A stretch of DNA of 50,192 nucleotides. It comes from Collinsella sp. (lineage in GTDB: Bacteria; Actinomycetota; Coriobacteriia; Coriobacteriales; Coriobacteriaceae). Shown here in pieces: positions 18,178 through 26,628 of the stretch. Within the stretch, counting starts at the first letter, position 1, and every line of letters begins with the position of its first letter. Under the pieces are notes generated by a model. That model saw only the letters and a program-made list of their open reading frames with translations, made no database searches and was not told the origin of the DNA. The translations under genes were made by a program, and so were the position numbers. The DNA is taken from contig DXLY01000002.1 of assembly GCA_019414465.1 (NCBI GenBank), forward strand, positions 11,748 through 61,939. Reading direction: 5' to 3'.

Positions 18178-18594
18178 ATGGCCGAGGACAATAGGAACAA
18201 ACCGCTGTACATGATCAGCGTGGCGGCCGAGCTGACCGGCATGCATCCGCAGACTCTGCGCGTCTACGAGTCCAAGGGCCTGGTGAACCCCCAGCGCTCG
18301 GGCGGCAACACGCGTCTGTATTCGCGTGCCGATATCGAGCGCCTGGAGCTCATCAACCAGCTGACCGACGAGGGCATCAACCTTGCCGGCGTGGTGCGCA
18401 TCCTCGATATGAAGGAGCGTGCCGAGGAGCGCGAGCGCGAGAACGAAAAACTCCGTGCCCGCGTGCGCCAGCTCGAGGACGAGCTGCACGAGTACAAGAT
18501 GCAAAAGAAGATCACCGCCCTGGCCCCGCGCGACGGCTCGGTCAACCCCGAGCAAGTTATGCGCAAACTGCTAGGTACGGGTGGCGACCTATAG
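18178..18594 (+). CDS. hspR: HspR, MerR-family heat-shock repressor
   Basis: 138 residues. A MerR winged helix begins MISVAAELTGMHPQTLRVYE, with KGLVNPQRSGGNTRLYS as the wing; a coiled coil follows (EERERENEKLRARVRQLEDEL). In Actinobacteria HspR, assisted by DnaK, represses dnaK and clpB. The last place in the dnaK operon is its classical location. Candidate sites are the matching elements at 14158 and 23406. GAAAGG lies 14 bases ahead of the ATG. Confidence 0.96.
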   Translation: MAEDNRNKPLYMISVAAELTGMHPQTLRVYESKGLVNPQRSGGNTRLYSRADIERLELINQLTDEGINLAGVVRILDMKERAEERERENEKLRARVRQLEDELHEYKMQKKITALAPRDGSVNPEQVMRKLLGTGGDL

Positions 18595-18610
18595 CTCCGC
18601 CGACGCTGCC

Positions 18611-18775
18611 GGGCGCTCATTGGGGACAGACTTAAATGAGTGCCCACAGAATGAGAGTGGATAATTTCCCGTTTTTGCCTATGTGCAGGCTCAAAGTGGG
18701 AGATTATCCACTCTCGTCATTTCGGCACTTGGGGACGTTCCTTTTGTGCCGGCACTTGGGGACACTCCTTGCGCC
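18611..18775. repeat. Cluster of four palindromes, three carrying GGGGAC cores
   Basis: From left to right: an 11-bp stem (18611-18621/18635-18645) with GGGGACAG in the loop; an 18-bp stem with one mismatch (18653-18670/18698-18715, GAGAGTGGATAAT arms, 27-nt loop); then two small GGCAC...GTGCC-type hairpins in tandem (18724-18750, 18751-18775), each with TTGGGGAC in the loop. They occupy about half of the 330-base gap between hspR and the hydratase gene; the remainder shows no gene. Confidence 0.8.
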
Positions 18776-18925
18776 AAACCGGTCTTCCCGCCCCCGGCTC
18801 GCCTTATGCTTTACTGAGATAAAGTGAACGTGTAGATTCGTAACCCACTCGCAACTGTTCTATGGCACGATATTGAATGAATGTATGCTATGCGCCCAAA
18901 TCTCTTGGGCAGAGTGGGAGACAGT

Positions 18926-21226
18926 ATGGTTAAGCTGTACGAGGACGGCATCTACCTGCGCGGTGGCAGCGAGGTCGTGCCCGCGGCCGAGGCTGCCGAG
19001 CGCGGTATTACGCAGACGCCCGAGGATGCCAAGCGTGGCACCATCGCGTATTCGATCCTTCAGGCACACAACACATCCGGCGACCCCGAGGCGCTCAAGA
19101 TTCGCTTCGACGCCATGGCGAGCCACGACATCACCTTTGTCGGCATCATCCAGACGGCGCGCGCCTCGGGCATGGAGCAGTTCCCGCTGCCCTACGTGCT
19201 CACCAACTGCCACAACTCGCTGTGTGCTGTGGGCGGTACCATCAACGAGGACGACCACGTCTTCGGTCTCTCGGCTGCCAAAAAGTACGGCGGCATCTTC
19301 GTTCCGCCGCACATCGCCGTCATCCACTCCTTTATGCGTGAGAACTTTGCCGGCTGCGGCAAGATGATCTTGGGCTCCGACTCGCACACCCGCTACGGCG
19401 CCCTGGGCACCATGGCCGTGGGCGAGGGCGGCGGGGAGCTGGCCAAGCAGCTGCTGCGTGACACCTACGATGTCGTCTATCCCGGCGTTGTCGCCATCTA
19501 CCTCACGGGCGCCCCGCGCCCCGGCGTCGGCCCGCACGACGTGGCGCTCGCCATCATCCGTGCCGTCTTTGCCAAGGGCTACGTTAAGAACAAGGTCATG
19601 GAGTTTGTGGGCCCCGGCATCGCGAGCATGACGACTGACTACCGCAACGGCGTCGACGTCATGACTACCGAGACCACCTGCCTGTCGAGCATCTGGGCCA
19701 CCGACGAGGACACGCACGCATTCCTGACCATGCACGGCCGCGGCGACGACTACCGCGAGCTCAAGCCCGCCGATGTCGCCTACTATGACGGTTGCGTCGA
19801 GGTCGACCTGTCGAGCATCAAGCCCATGATCGCGCTGCCGTTCCATCCTTCCAACGGCTTTGAGATCGACGAGCTCAACGAGAACCTCGAGGACATCCTG
19901 CATGAGGTCGAGCTCGAGGCCGCCAAGATTGGCGAGGGCAAGACGCACTTTAGCCTGCTCGACAAGATCGTCGACGGTAAGCTGCACGTGCAGCAGGGCG
20001 TCATCGCCGGCTGCTCGGGCGGCAATTACGATTCCGTGGTCCAGGCTGCTCGCGTGCTCAAGGGTGCCAACACCGGCTGCGGCGAGTTCTCGCTGTCGGT
20101 CTATCCCACGAGCCAGCCCGTGGCACTCGAGCTTACGCGCCGCGGCTATATCTACGACCTCATGGAGGCCGGTGCGATCGTTCGCACGGCGTTCTGCGGC
20201 CCGTGCTTCGGCGCCGGCGACACGCCTGCCAACAACGGCCTGTCCATCCGCCACACCACGCGCAATTTCCCCAACCGCGAGGGTTCCAAGCCGGGTAATG
20301 GCCAGCTGAGCGCCGTGGCCCTGATGGATGCCCGCTCCATTGCGGCGACAGCTGCCAACGGCGGCGTCCTGACGTCGGCGACCGACCTGCCCGAAGACAC
20401 TTGGGACGAGGCCTGCGAGTACACCTTTGACGATGCGCCGTACAAGAAGCGCGTGTACTGGGGCTTTGGCAAGGCGGAGCCTGCCGACGAGCTGGTCGAA
20501 GGCCCCAACATCAAGCCGTGGCCCGCGATGGAGCCCCTCGGCGACGACATCCTGCTCAAGGTGTGCTCCAAGATCATGGACCCGGTCACCACGACCGACG
20601 AGCTCATTCCCTCGGGCGAGACGAGCTCCTTCCGCTCCAACCCGCTGGGTCTGGCCGAGTTTACGCTCAGCCGCCGCGATCCGGCCTACGTCGGTCGTTC
20701 CAAGGAGGTCGACGCCGTGGAGAAGCGTCGCGTGGCCGGCGAGGCCGCGAGCGACCTGGCGGCGCTCGATGCCGAACTTGCCGGTGTTTTTGAGGCACTG
20801 GCCGGCGCGGGTGTCGCTGCCGATGTCAAAACGACCGAGTACGGCTCTATGCTCTATGCCAAGAAGCCCGGTGACGGTTCTGCCCGCGAGCAGGCCGCGA
20901 GCTGTCAGCGCGTGATTGGCGGCTTGGCCAACATCGTCCACGAGTACGCCACCAAGCGCTATCGCTCCAACGTGATGAACTGGGGCATGGTGCCCTTCCA
21001 GATGGAGGCCGAGCCCAACTTTGAGGTGGGCGATTACGTCTTCGTGCCGGGTATCCGTGCCGCGCTCGATGGCGACCTGAAGGACATCGCCGCCTACGTG
21101 GTGCGTGCCGACGGTGCGGTCGAGCAGATTGAGCTCTACATTGCCGATATGACGGCCGAGGAGCGTGCCATCGTCAAGGCCGGCTGCCTGATCAACTACA
21201 ACAAGTTCAAGGCCGCTGCCGAGTAA
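18926..21226 (+). CDS. Aconitase-family hydratase
   Basis: 766 residues from the ATG at 18926, preceded by GGGAG five bases away; an ATG 15 codons upstream lacks a site. Aconitase features are NCHNSLCAVGG, ILGSDSHTRYGALGTMAVGEGGGE, and the three likely [4Fe-4S] ligands in AGCSGGNYDS and CGPCFGAGD. HTTRNFPNREGSK holds the substrate arginine, and a C-terminal swivel domain ends the protein. It may interconvert citrate and isocitrate toward 2-oxoglutarate, or act on another dicarboxylate. The loop GCSGG differs from the usual GSCTN-type sequence. No citrate synthase or isocitrate dehydrogenase is adjacent, so the substrate is uncertain. Confidence 0.88.
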   Translation: MVKLYEDGIYLRGGSEVVPAAEAAERGITQTPEDAKRGTIAYSILQAHNTSGDPEALKIRFDAMASHDITFVGIIQTARASGMEQFPLPYVLTNCHNSLCAVGGTINEDDHVFGLSAAKKYGGIFVPPHIAVIHSFMRENFAGCGKMILGSDSHTRYGALGTMAVGEGGGELAKQLLRDTYDVVYPGVVAIYLTGAPRPGVGPHDVALAIIRAVFAKGYVKNKVMEFVGPGIASMTTDYRNGVDVMTTETTCLSSIWATDEDTHAFLTMHGRGDDYRELKPADVAYYDGCVEVDLSSIKPMIALPFHPSNGFEIDELNENLEDILHEVELEAAKIGEGKTHFSLLDKIVDGKLHVQQGVIAGCSGGNYDSVVQAARVLKGANTGCGEFSLSVYPTSQPVALELTRRGYIYDLMEAGAIVRTAFCGPCFGAGDTPANNGLSIRHTTRNFPNREGSKPGNGQLSAVALMDARSIAATAANGGVLTSATDLPEDTWDEACEYTFDDAPYKKRVYWGFGKAEPADELVEGPNIKPWPAMEPLGDDILLKVCSKIMDPVTTTDELIPSGETSSFRSNPLGLAEFTLSRRDPAYVGRSKEVDAVEKRRVAGEAASDLAALDAELAGVFEALAGAGVAADVKTTEYGSMLYAKKPGDGSAREQAASCQRVIGGLANIVHEYATKRYRSNVMNWGMVPFQMEAEPNFEVGDYVFVPGIRAALDGDLKDIAAYVVRADGAVEQIELYIADMTAEERAIVKAGCLINYNKFKAAAE

Positions 21227-21241
21227 CGCACTTAATTGTCC

Positions 21242-21314
21242 GCCCGGGCTTACCCTTTCCCGCCCGCTCACGCGCTTCGCGAGGGTCGCGTTCGGGAAAG
21301 GGTAAGCCTCGGGC
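21242..21314 (+). terminator. Long hairpin after the hydratase gene
   Basis: Arms GCTTACCCTTTCCCG and its exact complement (about 15 bp, extended by an imperfect GCCCGG/CTCGGGC outer stem) enclose a 30-nt loop that holds an inner CGCG-rich hairpin. It starts 16 bases after the stop. There is no strong U-run. Confidence 0.6.
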
Positions 21315-21371
21315 TACATTTCTGCGTTCTCGTTGGGTCTTGAGGGACGCTAATAAATAGACTTGCTTGAT

Positions 21372-21402
21372 GCCGCCTCTGTTATCGGGGCGGCTTCTTT
21401 TT
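21372..21402 (+). terminator. Rho-independent terminator
   Basis: GCCGCC pairs with GGCGGC across an 11-nt loop, followed by TTCTTTTTT. It is the second stop signal downstream of the hydratase gene and lies just before a CCACAAAGG palindrome. Confidence 0.75.
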
Positions 21403-21406
21403 TGTC

Positions 21407-21449
21407 GAAAACCGCCACAAAGGGGACAGGCACCTTTGTGGCGGTGGGG
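21407..21449. repeat. CCACAAAGG palindrome, copy 1 (GGGACAGG loop)
   Basis: Arms 21411-21423 and 21433-21445 (ACCGCCACAAAGG type, perfect) enclose GGGACAGGC. The flanks GTCGAAA and GGGGA are shared with copy 2 at 22275-22317, which lies in the opposite loop orientation on the other side of the 21500-22168 gene. Confidence 0.85.
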
Positions 21450-21499
21450 AACGAGCTCGATGTTGTTGTGATCGTTGAGCGGTATGTTAATGAGCGTCC

Positions 21500-22168
21500 C
21501 TACAGGATTTCATCCGGGCTGGCGGGTTTGGTTGTTTTGGGGATGCCGAGTTTGGATGACGCGAAATCGTCAACATCGTCCTTGATTCCATCTTTGGTGT
21601 AGACGGTGACCGTATAGGTGCTGTGCCCGAATTCGCTCTTGTCGCGTGTCGCCCAGGCCTGCCAGTAGGCAGCCCCGTTTCGCCCTTTGATTTTTCCGAC
21701 ACGGCGGAGTTCTGTTCGCTTTAATTGCTGGTTGCTATAGATGGTTCGACCGGCCTCCTCGGTGAGCCCGCACTGTCCAAGCATCTTGTCGAGGACTTGG
21801 TTCATGTGGCGCTCATCGGTGTTTGGTGCGTAGTCGTAGGCGAGGGTGATGGAGTCGAGGGGCTGGTCGTCGATCAAATAATTCATCGTCTGAGGTTCAA
21901 GGCAGAAATAGGGGGAGCATCCGTCAATCGTTCCGAGCAGCGGTAACATTGACCGCCAAATTCCGGTGGGAATTCCATCTTCGTAGAACACGCCGCGGCA
22001 GACAAAGGAGAGCGAGGTGGCACGCGAGCCGGCGTCGATCATCCCGCAAAGATCGAAGGGCGAGGCGATACCAAAAGAAAAGGGCGTGATGACGATAAGG
22101 AAGAGCATCACGATGGGTATGGCGAGAATGGCGATGACGTTGCGACCGGTGGAATGAGACGGCTTCAT
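21500..22168 (-). CDS. Membrane-anchored secreted protein of unknown function
   Basis: 222 residues from the ATG near 22168 (MKPSHSTGRNVIAIL), which has GAGGAG about seven bases ahead; the in-frame extension starts with TTG. A single N-terminal hydrophobic segment (about 9-35, VIAILAIPIVMLFLIVI) acts as signal anchor. An extracytoplasmic domain with five cysteines and mixed strand/helix composition follows. No family recognised. Flanked by inverted copies of the CCACAAAGG palindrome. Divergent from the 22370 gene, which has the same anchor-plus-domain layout but no clear sequence similarity. Confidence 0.65.
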   Translation of the reverse strand: MKPSHSTGRNVIAILAIPIVMLFLIVITPFSFGIASPFDLCGMIDAGSRATSLSFVCRGVFYEDGIPTGIWRSMLPLLGTIDGCSPYFCLEPQTMNYLIDDQPLDSITLAYDYAPNTDERHMNQVLDKMLGQCGLTEEAGRTIYSNQQLKRTELRRVGKIKGRNGAAYWQAWATRDKSEFGHSTYTVTVYTKDGIKDDVDDFASSKLGIPKTTKPASPDEIL

Positions 22169-22274
22169 ATGCGCTCCTCGAGACAAAGATCTGTTGAGGA
22201 TAGGCAGAAATGGATATGTTCAGAGAACAATTCAAGTTTAATCTCATGGCGCGAGATGGTCGACCGTTAGCGTC

Positions 22275-22317
22275 GAAAACCACCACAAAGGTGCCTGTCC
22301 CCTTTGTGGTGGTGGGG
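22275..22317. repeat. CCACAAAGG palindrome, copy 2 (GCCTGTCC loop)
   Basis: Arms 22279-22291 and 22301-22313 are perfect (ACCACCACAAAGG). The loop reads GCCTGTCC, the reverse complement of the copy 1 loop. It sits between the divergent genes at 22168 and 22370. Confidence 0.85.
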
Positions 22318-22369
22318 AGTGGACGGCTTCTTTTGGTGATAGTGTTAGCTGGAGGTATCATTAGGGCAC

Positions 22370-23074
22370 ATGGCGCGGGTTTGCATTGTGGGGTGTTTTG
22401 CCGTGAGCCGTTCTGCCCGTATTGGATTGATTGTCTTGGCGCTTGCGATCGCTGTGGTTGGCGCGGGCGCTGTCGGCATGGCGTTTCTACCTGCTGCGGT
22501 GACGGAGCCGGTGGTCAAGCCTGTGACTCAATCTGTCGAACTTCTGACCGGCGCTGCCAAGCCCGAGACCATTACCGTTGATTTTGATGAGCAGCCGGCT
22601 GCGCTGGGCATTAGTAATTATCCACTTATTCAGCTTGGGGCTATGCGCTATACCACGGATTCTAGTCTGATCGACAGGGCGTCCGAGCTGCTCAAGGGCA
22701 AAACCTTTAAGCGCTGGTATGGATATGCGTCCTATCGGGCAAAAGCGAACGACATGGTTGGCGGATGCCACTCTTCCATCGAGCTGGACACTGCAAACGG
22801 CGCAAAGTTATGTGATGTCTCGTACGATCCGGGCTACGAGGGCAATGAGGGTCCGGGCATCTACATCATGGACGACGATGTCGCCTATGTCATGGAGGGC
22901 GACCAGACCGAGCTCAACGATTTTATGGGCCAGTGTATCCAAGATGCCTATAAACAGACCTGCTTGCCCGACCCGCAGACTGCACGCGATAGTGGGTCTG
23001 CCCGTACATGGCTGTTCGAGGATGAGATGCCCTGGACCGTCGAATCGGGAAGTACGGGTTCGGCAAGTAAATAG
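22370..23074 (+). CDS. Membrane-anchored secreted protein of unknown function
   Basis: 234 residues. The N-terminal signal anchor lies at about 14-40 (ARIGLIVLALAIAVVGAGAV). An acidic extracytoplasmic domain follows, with the strand-rich stretch KRWYGYASYRAKANDM and four cysteines. The ATG at 22370 has GGAGGT 13 bases upstream; a GTG at about 22403 that starts MSRSARIG is an alternative. Not recognised. Probably a paralogue in layout only of the divergent 21500-22168 gene. It ends just before the third CCACAAAGG palindrome. Confidence 0.65.
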   Translation: MARVCIVGCFAVSRSARIGLIVLALAIAVVGAGAVGMAFLPAAVTEPVVKPVTQSVELLTGAAKPETITVDFDEQPAALGISNYPLIQLGAMRYTTDSSLIDRASELLKGKTFKRWYGYASYRAKANDMVGGCHSSIELDTANGAKLCDVSYDPGYEGNEGPGIYIMDDDVAYVMEGDQTELNDFMGQCIQDAYKQTCLPDPQTARDSGSARTWLFEDEMPWTVESGSTGSASK

Positions 23075-23082
23075 AGACTGCA

Positions 23083-23117
23083 ACCACCACAAAGGTGCCC
23101 GTCCCCTTTGTAGTAGT
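23083..23117. repeat. CCACAAAGG palindrome, copy 3
   Basis: Arms 23083-23095 and 23105-23117; the right arm has two substitutions (TAGTAGT for TGGTGGT). The loop holds GCCCGTCC, in the same orientation as copy 2. It begins nine bases after the stop of the 22370-23074 gene. Confidence 0.8.
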
Positions 23118-23128
23118 TCTCGGTTTGT

Positions 23129-23343
23129 CTCGATCTGTAACATCTTGGCCGCTAAAAGTGGGTCTGGTGTTACAGATTTAGATTTTTGATCCGGGTGTTT
23201 TCTGTTCGTCTCGATTTGTAACAGATAGAGCTCTATTTGCTGACTAGATGTTACAGATTTAGATAAACGGGTGCCGCTGGTCATTTCATCTCAATCTGTA
23301 ACATCTAGAGCCATAAACAGCCGCTAGATGTTACAGATTGAGA
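23129..23343. repeat. Three successive palindromes with CTGTAACATC arms
   Basis: Copy 1 arms 23133-23144/23166-23177, copy 2 arms about 23214-23226/23246-23258, copy 3 arms 23289-23308/23324-23343. Copy 3 is a perfect 20-bp stem with a 15-nt loop. Each starts TCTCRAT and ends GATGTTACAGATT. Spacing is about 78-81 bases. With the preceding CCACAAAGG copy they fill the 447-base gap before clpB; the remaining part holds the clpB promoter region. Confidence 0.88.
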
Positions 23344-23405
23344 TAGTAAGGGGACGAGGCCGTAGCGGGTGAGCGCACCTGTTCCCTATCTTTCAATCAC
23401 TCAGA

Positions 23406-23438
23406 AAATCTTATATATAGAGACTTAGATTTATGTAT
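23406..23438 (+). promoter_or_regulatory. clpB upstream element shared with dnaK, candidate HspR site
   Basis: AAATCTTATAT, five variable bases, GACTTAGATTT, then TGTATA: the same blocks in the same order and spacing as upstream of dnaK (14158-14190), with CTCAGA in front of both. It lies about 85 bases before the clpB ATG. Confidence 0.7.
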
Positions 23439-23521
23439 AAGATCGTACAAAGCTGGCAACAATACTTCTCGAACAACGTGAAGCCGCCCCGTAGGGCGGC
23501 CACCCCAAGAGAGGTGATTCC

Positions 23522-26149
23522 ATGAGAATCGATAAGCTAGCAATGACGTCGCGCGAGGCGCTGCAGACCGCCATGAGCACGGCTGCCGACGCGCAGGCCG
23601 GCGCGGTGGAGCCGATTCACCTGCTGTCCGCCCTGCTCGGTGCCGGCGAGCGCAATATCTCCGTGATCATCGAGCGCATCGGTGCCGACCCGGCTCAGCT
23701 TGCACGCTCCACGCAGGATGCCATTGACCACGCGCCCAAGGTTTCCGGCGAGGGTCAGCAGATGGGTCTTTCCAACGAGCTCGTCCGCGTTATCGAGAAG
23801 GCCGAGAAGAAGGCCACCAAGATGGGCGACAGCTTTGTGGTGACCGAGCATCTACTGATGGCGCTTGCCGAGGACAAGGGCGAGGCGGGCCGCGTGCTGC
23901 GTGACGCCGGCGTCACCAAGGAGCGCATCGAGCAGGTCTACGAGGAGCTGCGCGGCGATGACCGCGTGACGTCCGCCGAGGACAAGACCCAGTTTGAGGC
24001 GCTGGAACAGTACGGCCGCAATATCTGCGACCTTGCCCGCGCCGGCAAGCTCGACCCGGTCATTGGCCGTACCGACGAGATCCGTCGCACCATTCAGGTC
24101 CTGTCCCGCCGCACCAAGAACAACCCCGTGCTCATCGGCGAGCCGGGTGTCGGCAAGACGGCCATCGTCGAGGGCATCGCCCAGCGTATCGTGGCCGGCG
24201 ACGTGCCGAGTACCCTGCGCGACCGCGACCTTATCGAGCTCGACATGAGCGCGCTGGTCGCCGGCGCTAAGTACCGCGGCGAGTTCGAGGACCGCTTGAA
24301 GGCTGTGCTCAAGGAGGTACAGAAGTCCGAAGGCAAGGTCATCCTGTTCATCGATGAGCTCCACACCATCGTGGGCGCTGGTGCCACCGAGGGCTCCATG
24401 GACGCCGGCAACATCCTCAAGCCGGCGCTCGCCCGTGGCGACTTGCACGCGATCGGCGCGACTACGCTCGACGAATACCGCAAGTACATCGAGAAGGACG
24501 CGGCGCTCGCCCGTCGTTTCCAGACCGTTATGGTGAGCGAGCCCACCGTCGAGGACACCATCTCGATCCTGCGTGGTCTCAAGGAGAAGTACGAGATCTT
24601 CCACGGCGTGCACATCACCGATAGCGCGCTCGTGGCAGCTGCCGACCTCTCCGATCGCTACATCGCCGACCGCTTCCTGCCCGACAAGGCCATCGACCTG
24701 GTCGATGAGGCCGCAAGCCGCCTGCGCATGGAACTCGACAGCATGCCGGTCGAGATCGACGCCACCACGCGTCAGCTCACCCAGCTGCAGATCGAGGAGC
24801 AGGCGCTCATGAAGGAGACCGACGACGCCTCCAAGGAGCGTCTGGAGGCCCTGCGCCAGGAGATCGCCGAGGTCCAAGAAAAACTCAACGTGCAAAAGGC
24901 TGGCTGGCTCAACCAAAAGAACGCCATCGACCACGTGCAAGAGCTCAAGGGACAACTCGACGAGGCCAGGAGCGAAGAGGAGCGCGCGACGCGCAACGGC
25001 GATTTGGGTCGTGCGTCCGAGCTGCGCTACTCCGTGATTCCTGGTCTGCAGCAGCAGATTCAGGATTCCGAGGCTGCGCTCGAGGCACAAAAGCAGCAGG
25101 ACGGCGAGGGTCTCAACGAACAGGTGACCTCTGATGAGATCGCCGAGGTCGTGAGCGCCTGGACCGGCGTGCCCGTCTCCAAGATGATGCAGGGTGAGCT
25201 CGACAAGCTTAAGGGTCTGGAGGGCGAGCTGCATAAGCGCGTCATCGGCCAGGACGAGGCCGTCTCCGCCGTTGCCGCAGCTGTGCGCCGCAGCCGTGCG
25301 GGCCTCTCCGATCCGGACAAGCCCATCGGCAGCTTCTTCTTCCTGGGCCCCACCGGCGTGGGTAAGACCGAGCTCGCCAAGGCGCTTGCCGAGTGCCTGT
25401 TCGACGACGAGCGCGCGCTCGTGCGTATCGACATGTCCGAGTACATGGAGAAGTTCAGCGTCCAGCGTCTGATCGGTGCGCCCCCGGGATACGTGGGCTA
25501 CGACGAGGGCGGCCAGCTCACCGAGGCCGTACGCCGTCGCCCCTACTCCGTGATCTTGCTCGACGAGATGGAGAAGGCCCATCCGGATGTCTTTAACGTG
25601 CTGCTGCAGGTGCTCGACGACGGCCGTCTGACCGACGGTCAGGGTCGCCAAGTGTCCTTCAAGAACACGATCATCATCATGACGTCTAACGTGGGCTCCA
25701 AGGCTATCGCCGAGCTTTCGGGCAAGGACGAGGAGGAGATGCGCCATCAGGTTGACGCGGCCATGGCTCAGACCTTCCGCCCCGAGTTCCTCAACCGTAT
25801 CGACGATATCGTGGTGTTCCATCCGCTCGGCATGGCGCAGATCGAGAAGATCGTCGACATCCAGCTTGCCGACGTCCGCGCGCGTCTGGCCAAGGAGCGC
25901 ATGACGCTTGCCATCACCCCGGCGGCCAAGCAGATGCTCGCCGTGGGCGGCCTGGACCCGGTCTTTGGCGCCCGTCCGCTCAAGCGTCTGGTTCAGCGCG
26001 AGGTCGTGGATGCCATCGCCGCCGCTATCATCGATGGCACGGTGCGCGAGGGCGATCAGGTGACGGTCGATGTCGACAAGGACGGCGGCTTTACCGTCGT
26101 GTGCGACAACACGCCGGCGGCCACCTACGAGGTCCCCGACGCTGAGTAG
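23522..26149 (+). CDS. clpB: ClpB, Hsp100 disaggregase
   Basis: 875 residues. The N-domain pair of Clp repeats (1 to about 150) has LSALLGAGERN and VVTEHLLMALAED. The first AAA+ domain has Walker A GEPGVGKT and pore loop GAKYRGEFEDR; the M-domain coiled coil lies at about 410-530. The second AAA+ domain has Walker A GPTGVGKTELAKALAE, and GARPLKRLVQREV is the C-terminal sensor-2 segment. It resolves aggregates with DnaK. The ATG follows GAGAGGTGATT. It shares an upstream element with dnaK, consistent with joint HspR control. Confidence 0.99.
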   Translation: MRIDKLAMTSREALQTAMSTAADAQAGAVEPIHLLSALLGAGERNISVIIERIGADPAQLARSTQDAIDHAPKVSGEGQQMGLSNELVRVIEKAEKKATKMGDSFVVTEHLLMALAEDKGEAGRVLRDAGVTKERIEQVYEELRGDDRVTSAEDKTQFEALEQYGRNICDLARAGKLDPVIGRTDEIRRTIQVLSRRTKNNPVLIGEPGVGKTAIVEGIAQRIVAGDVPSTLRDRDLIELDMSALVAGAKYRGEFEDRLKAVLKEVQKSEGKVILFIDELHTIVGAGATEGSMDAGNILKPALARGDLHAIGATTLDEYRKYIEKDAALARRFQTVMVSEPTVEDTISILRGLKEKYEIFHGVHITDSALVAAADLSDRYIADRFLPDKAIDLVDEAASRLRMELDSMPVEIDATTRQLTQLQIEEQALMKETDDASKERLEALRQEIAEVQEKLNVQKAGWLNQKNAIDHVQELKGQLDEARSEEERATRNGDLGRASELRYSVIPGLQQQIQDSEAALEAQKQQDGEGLNEQVTSDEIAEVVSAWTGVPVSKMMQGELDKLKGLEGELHKRVIGQDEAVSAVAAAVRRSRAGLSDPDKPIGSFFFLGPTGVGKTELAKALAECLFDDERALVRIDMSEYMEKFSVQRLIGAPPGYVGYDEGGQLTEAVRRRPYSVILLDEMEKAHPDVFNVLLQVLDDGRLTDGQGRQVSFKNTIIIMTSNVGSKAIAELSGKDEEEMRHQVDAAMAQTFRPEFLNRIDDIVVFHPLGMAQIEKIVDIQLADVRARLAKERMTLAITPAAKQMLAVGGLDPVFGARPLKRLVQREVVDAIAAAIIDGTVREGDQVTVDVDKDGGFTVVCDNTPAATYEVPDAE

Positions 26150-26194
26150 ATTTTGGGCCATGCCTTAAAATCTGCCTTTTGAGCCGAACTCCAA

Positions 26195-26230
26195 GGGCGG
26201 CGGATCCGATTGGGTCCGCCGCCCTTTTTC
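26195..26230 (+). terminator. clpB terminator
   Basis: A 12-bp stem (GGGCGGCGGATCC against GGTCCGCCGCCC) with a short GATT-type loop, followed by TTTTTC. Strong rho-independent terminator 45 bases after the clpB stop. Confidence 0.92.
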
Positions 26231-26279
26231 GTGCGACAATCGATGGTGTTGAACGGATGCGATGCGAGGAGCTATGCAG

Positions 26280-26453
26280 ATGAAAGACGAGATCAAGACA
26301 AGCGCGCCGGCGCCCAAGCCCACGTCCAAACCGGCGCCCAAGCCGCGCGACCCCTATATCCGTGCCGAGAACGAGGACGATGACGGTTACGATCCCTACA
26401 GCGATCGCCGCCCCGAGCGCGAGCCGATGTTCGAAGCCGATCCGTGGCGCTAA
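26280..26453 (+). CDS. Small proline- and charge-rich protein
   Basis: 57 residues from the ATG at 26280, which has GAGGAG eight bases ahead; in-frame ATGs at 26262 and 26274 are less well placed. The first half is Pro/Lys/Ala-rich (PAPKPTSKPAPKP). The second half is acidic with YDPYSDRRPE and ends in DPWR. It looks intrinsically disordered. No family recognised. The good ribosome-binding site, GC pattern and own downstream hairpin favour a real gene. Confidence 0.55.
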   Translation: MKDEIKTSAPAPKPTSKPAPKPRDPYIRAENEDDDGYDPYSDRRPEREPMFEADPWR

Positions 26454-26486
26454 GTGCATCAAGCAGCTAATTTGGCGATGATTTTC

Positions 26487-26518
26487 TGGAACGGGGTAGT
26501 CAAAAAAGCCCCGTTCCA
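26487..26518. terminator. Hairpin after the small 26280 gene
   Basis: A perfect 10-bp stem TGGAACGGGG/CCCCGTTCCA with a 12-nt loop containing AAAAAA. No downstream U-run on either strand, so it is a weak terminator candidate. Confidence 0.45.
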
Positions 26519-26628
26519 AATCGACTGCTCAGGGAGTCGCATTCGGGCTTGGTTGTCCTCTCAGCCACTCGACATCCTTCGGGGCAGTAATAGTGAAAAA
26601 CTTGCTTAAGTGTTAATCAAGTCAGACA

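Noticed and set aside
18860..21271. 803-codon open frame antisense to the hydratase gene
   Set aside because: Same artefact; no ribosome-binding site and no recognisable protein.
23129..23343. CRISPR array
   Set aside because: Only three units, each an interrupted palindrome rather than a direct repeat with unique spacers; no cas genes nearby.
23852..26161. 769-codon open frame antisense to clpB
   Set aside because: Shadow of clpB codon bias; no domain features.
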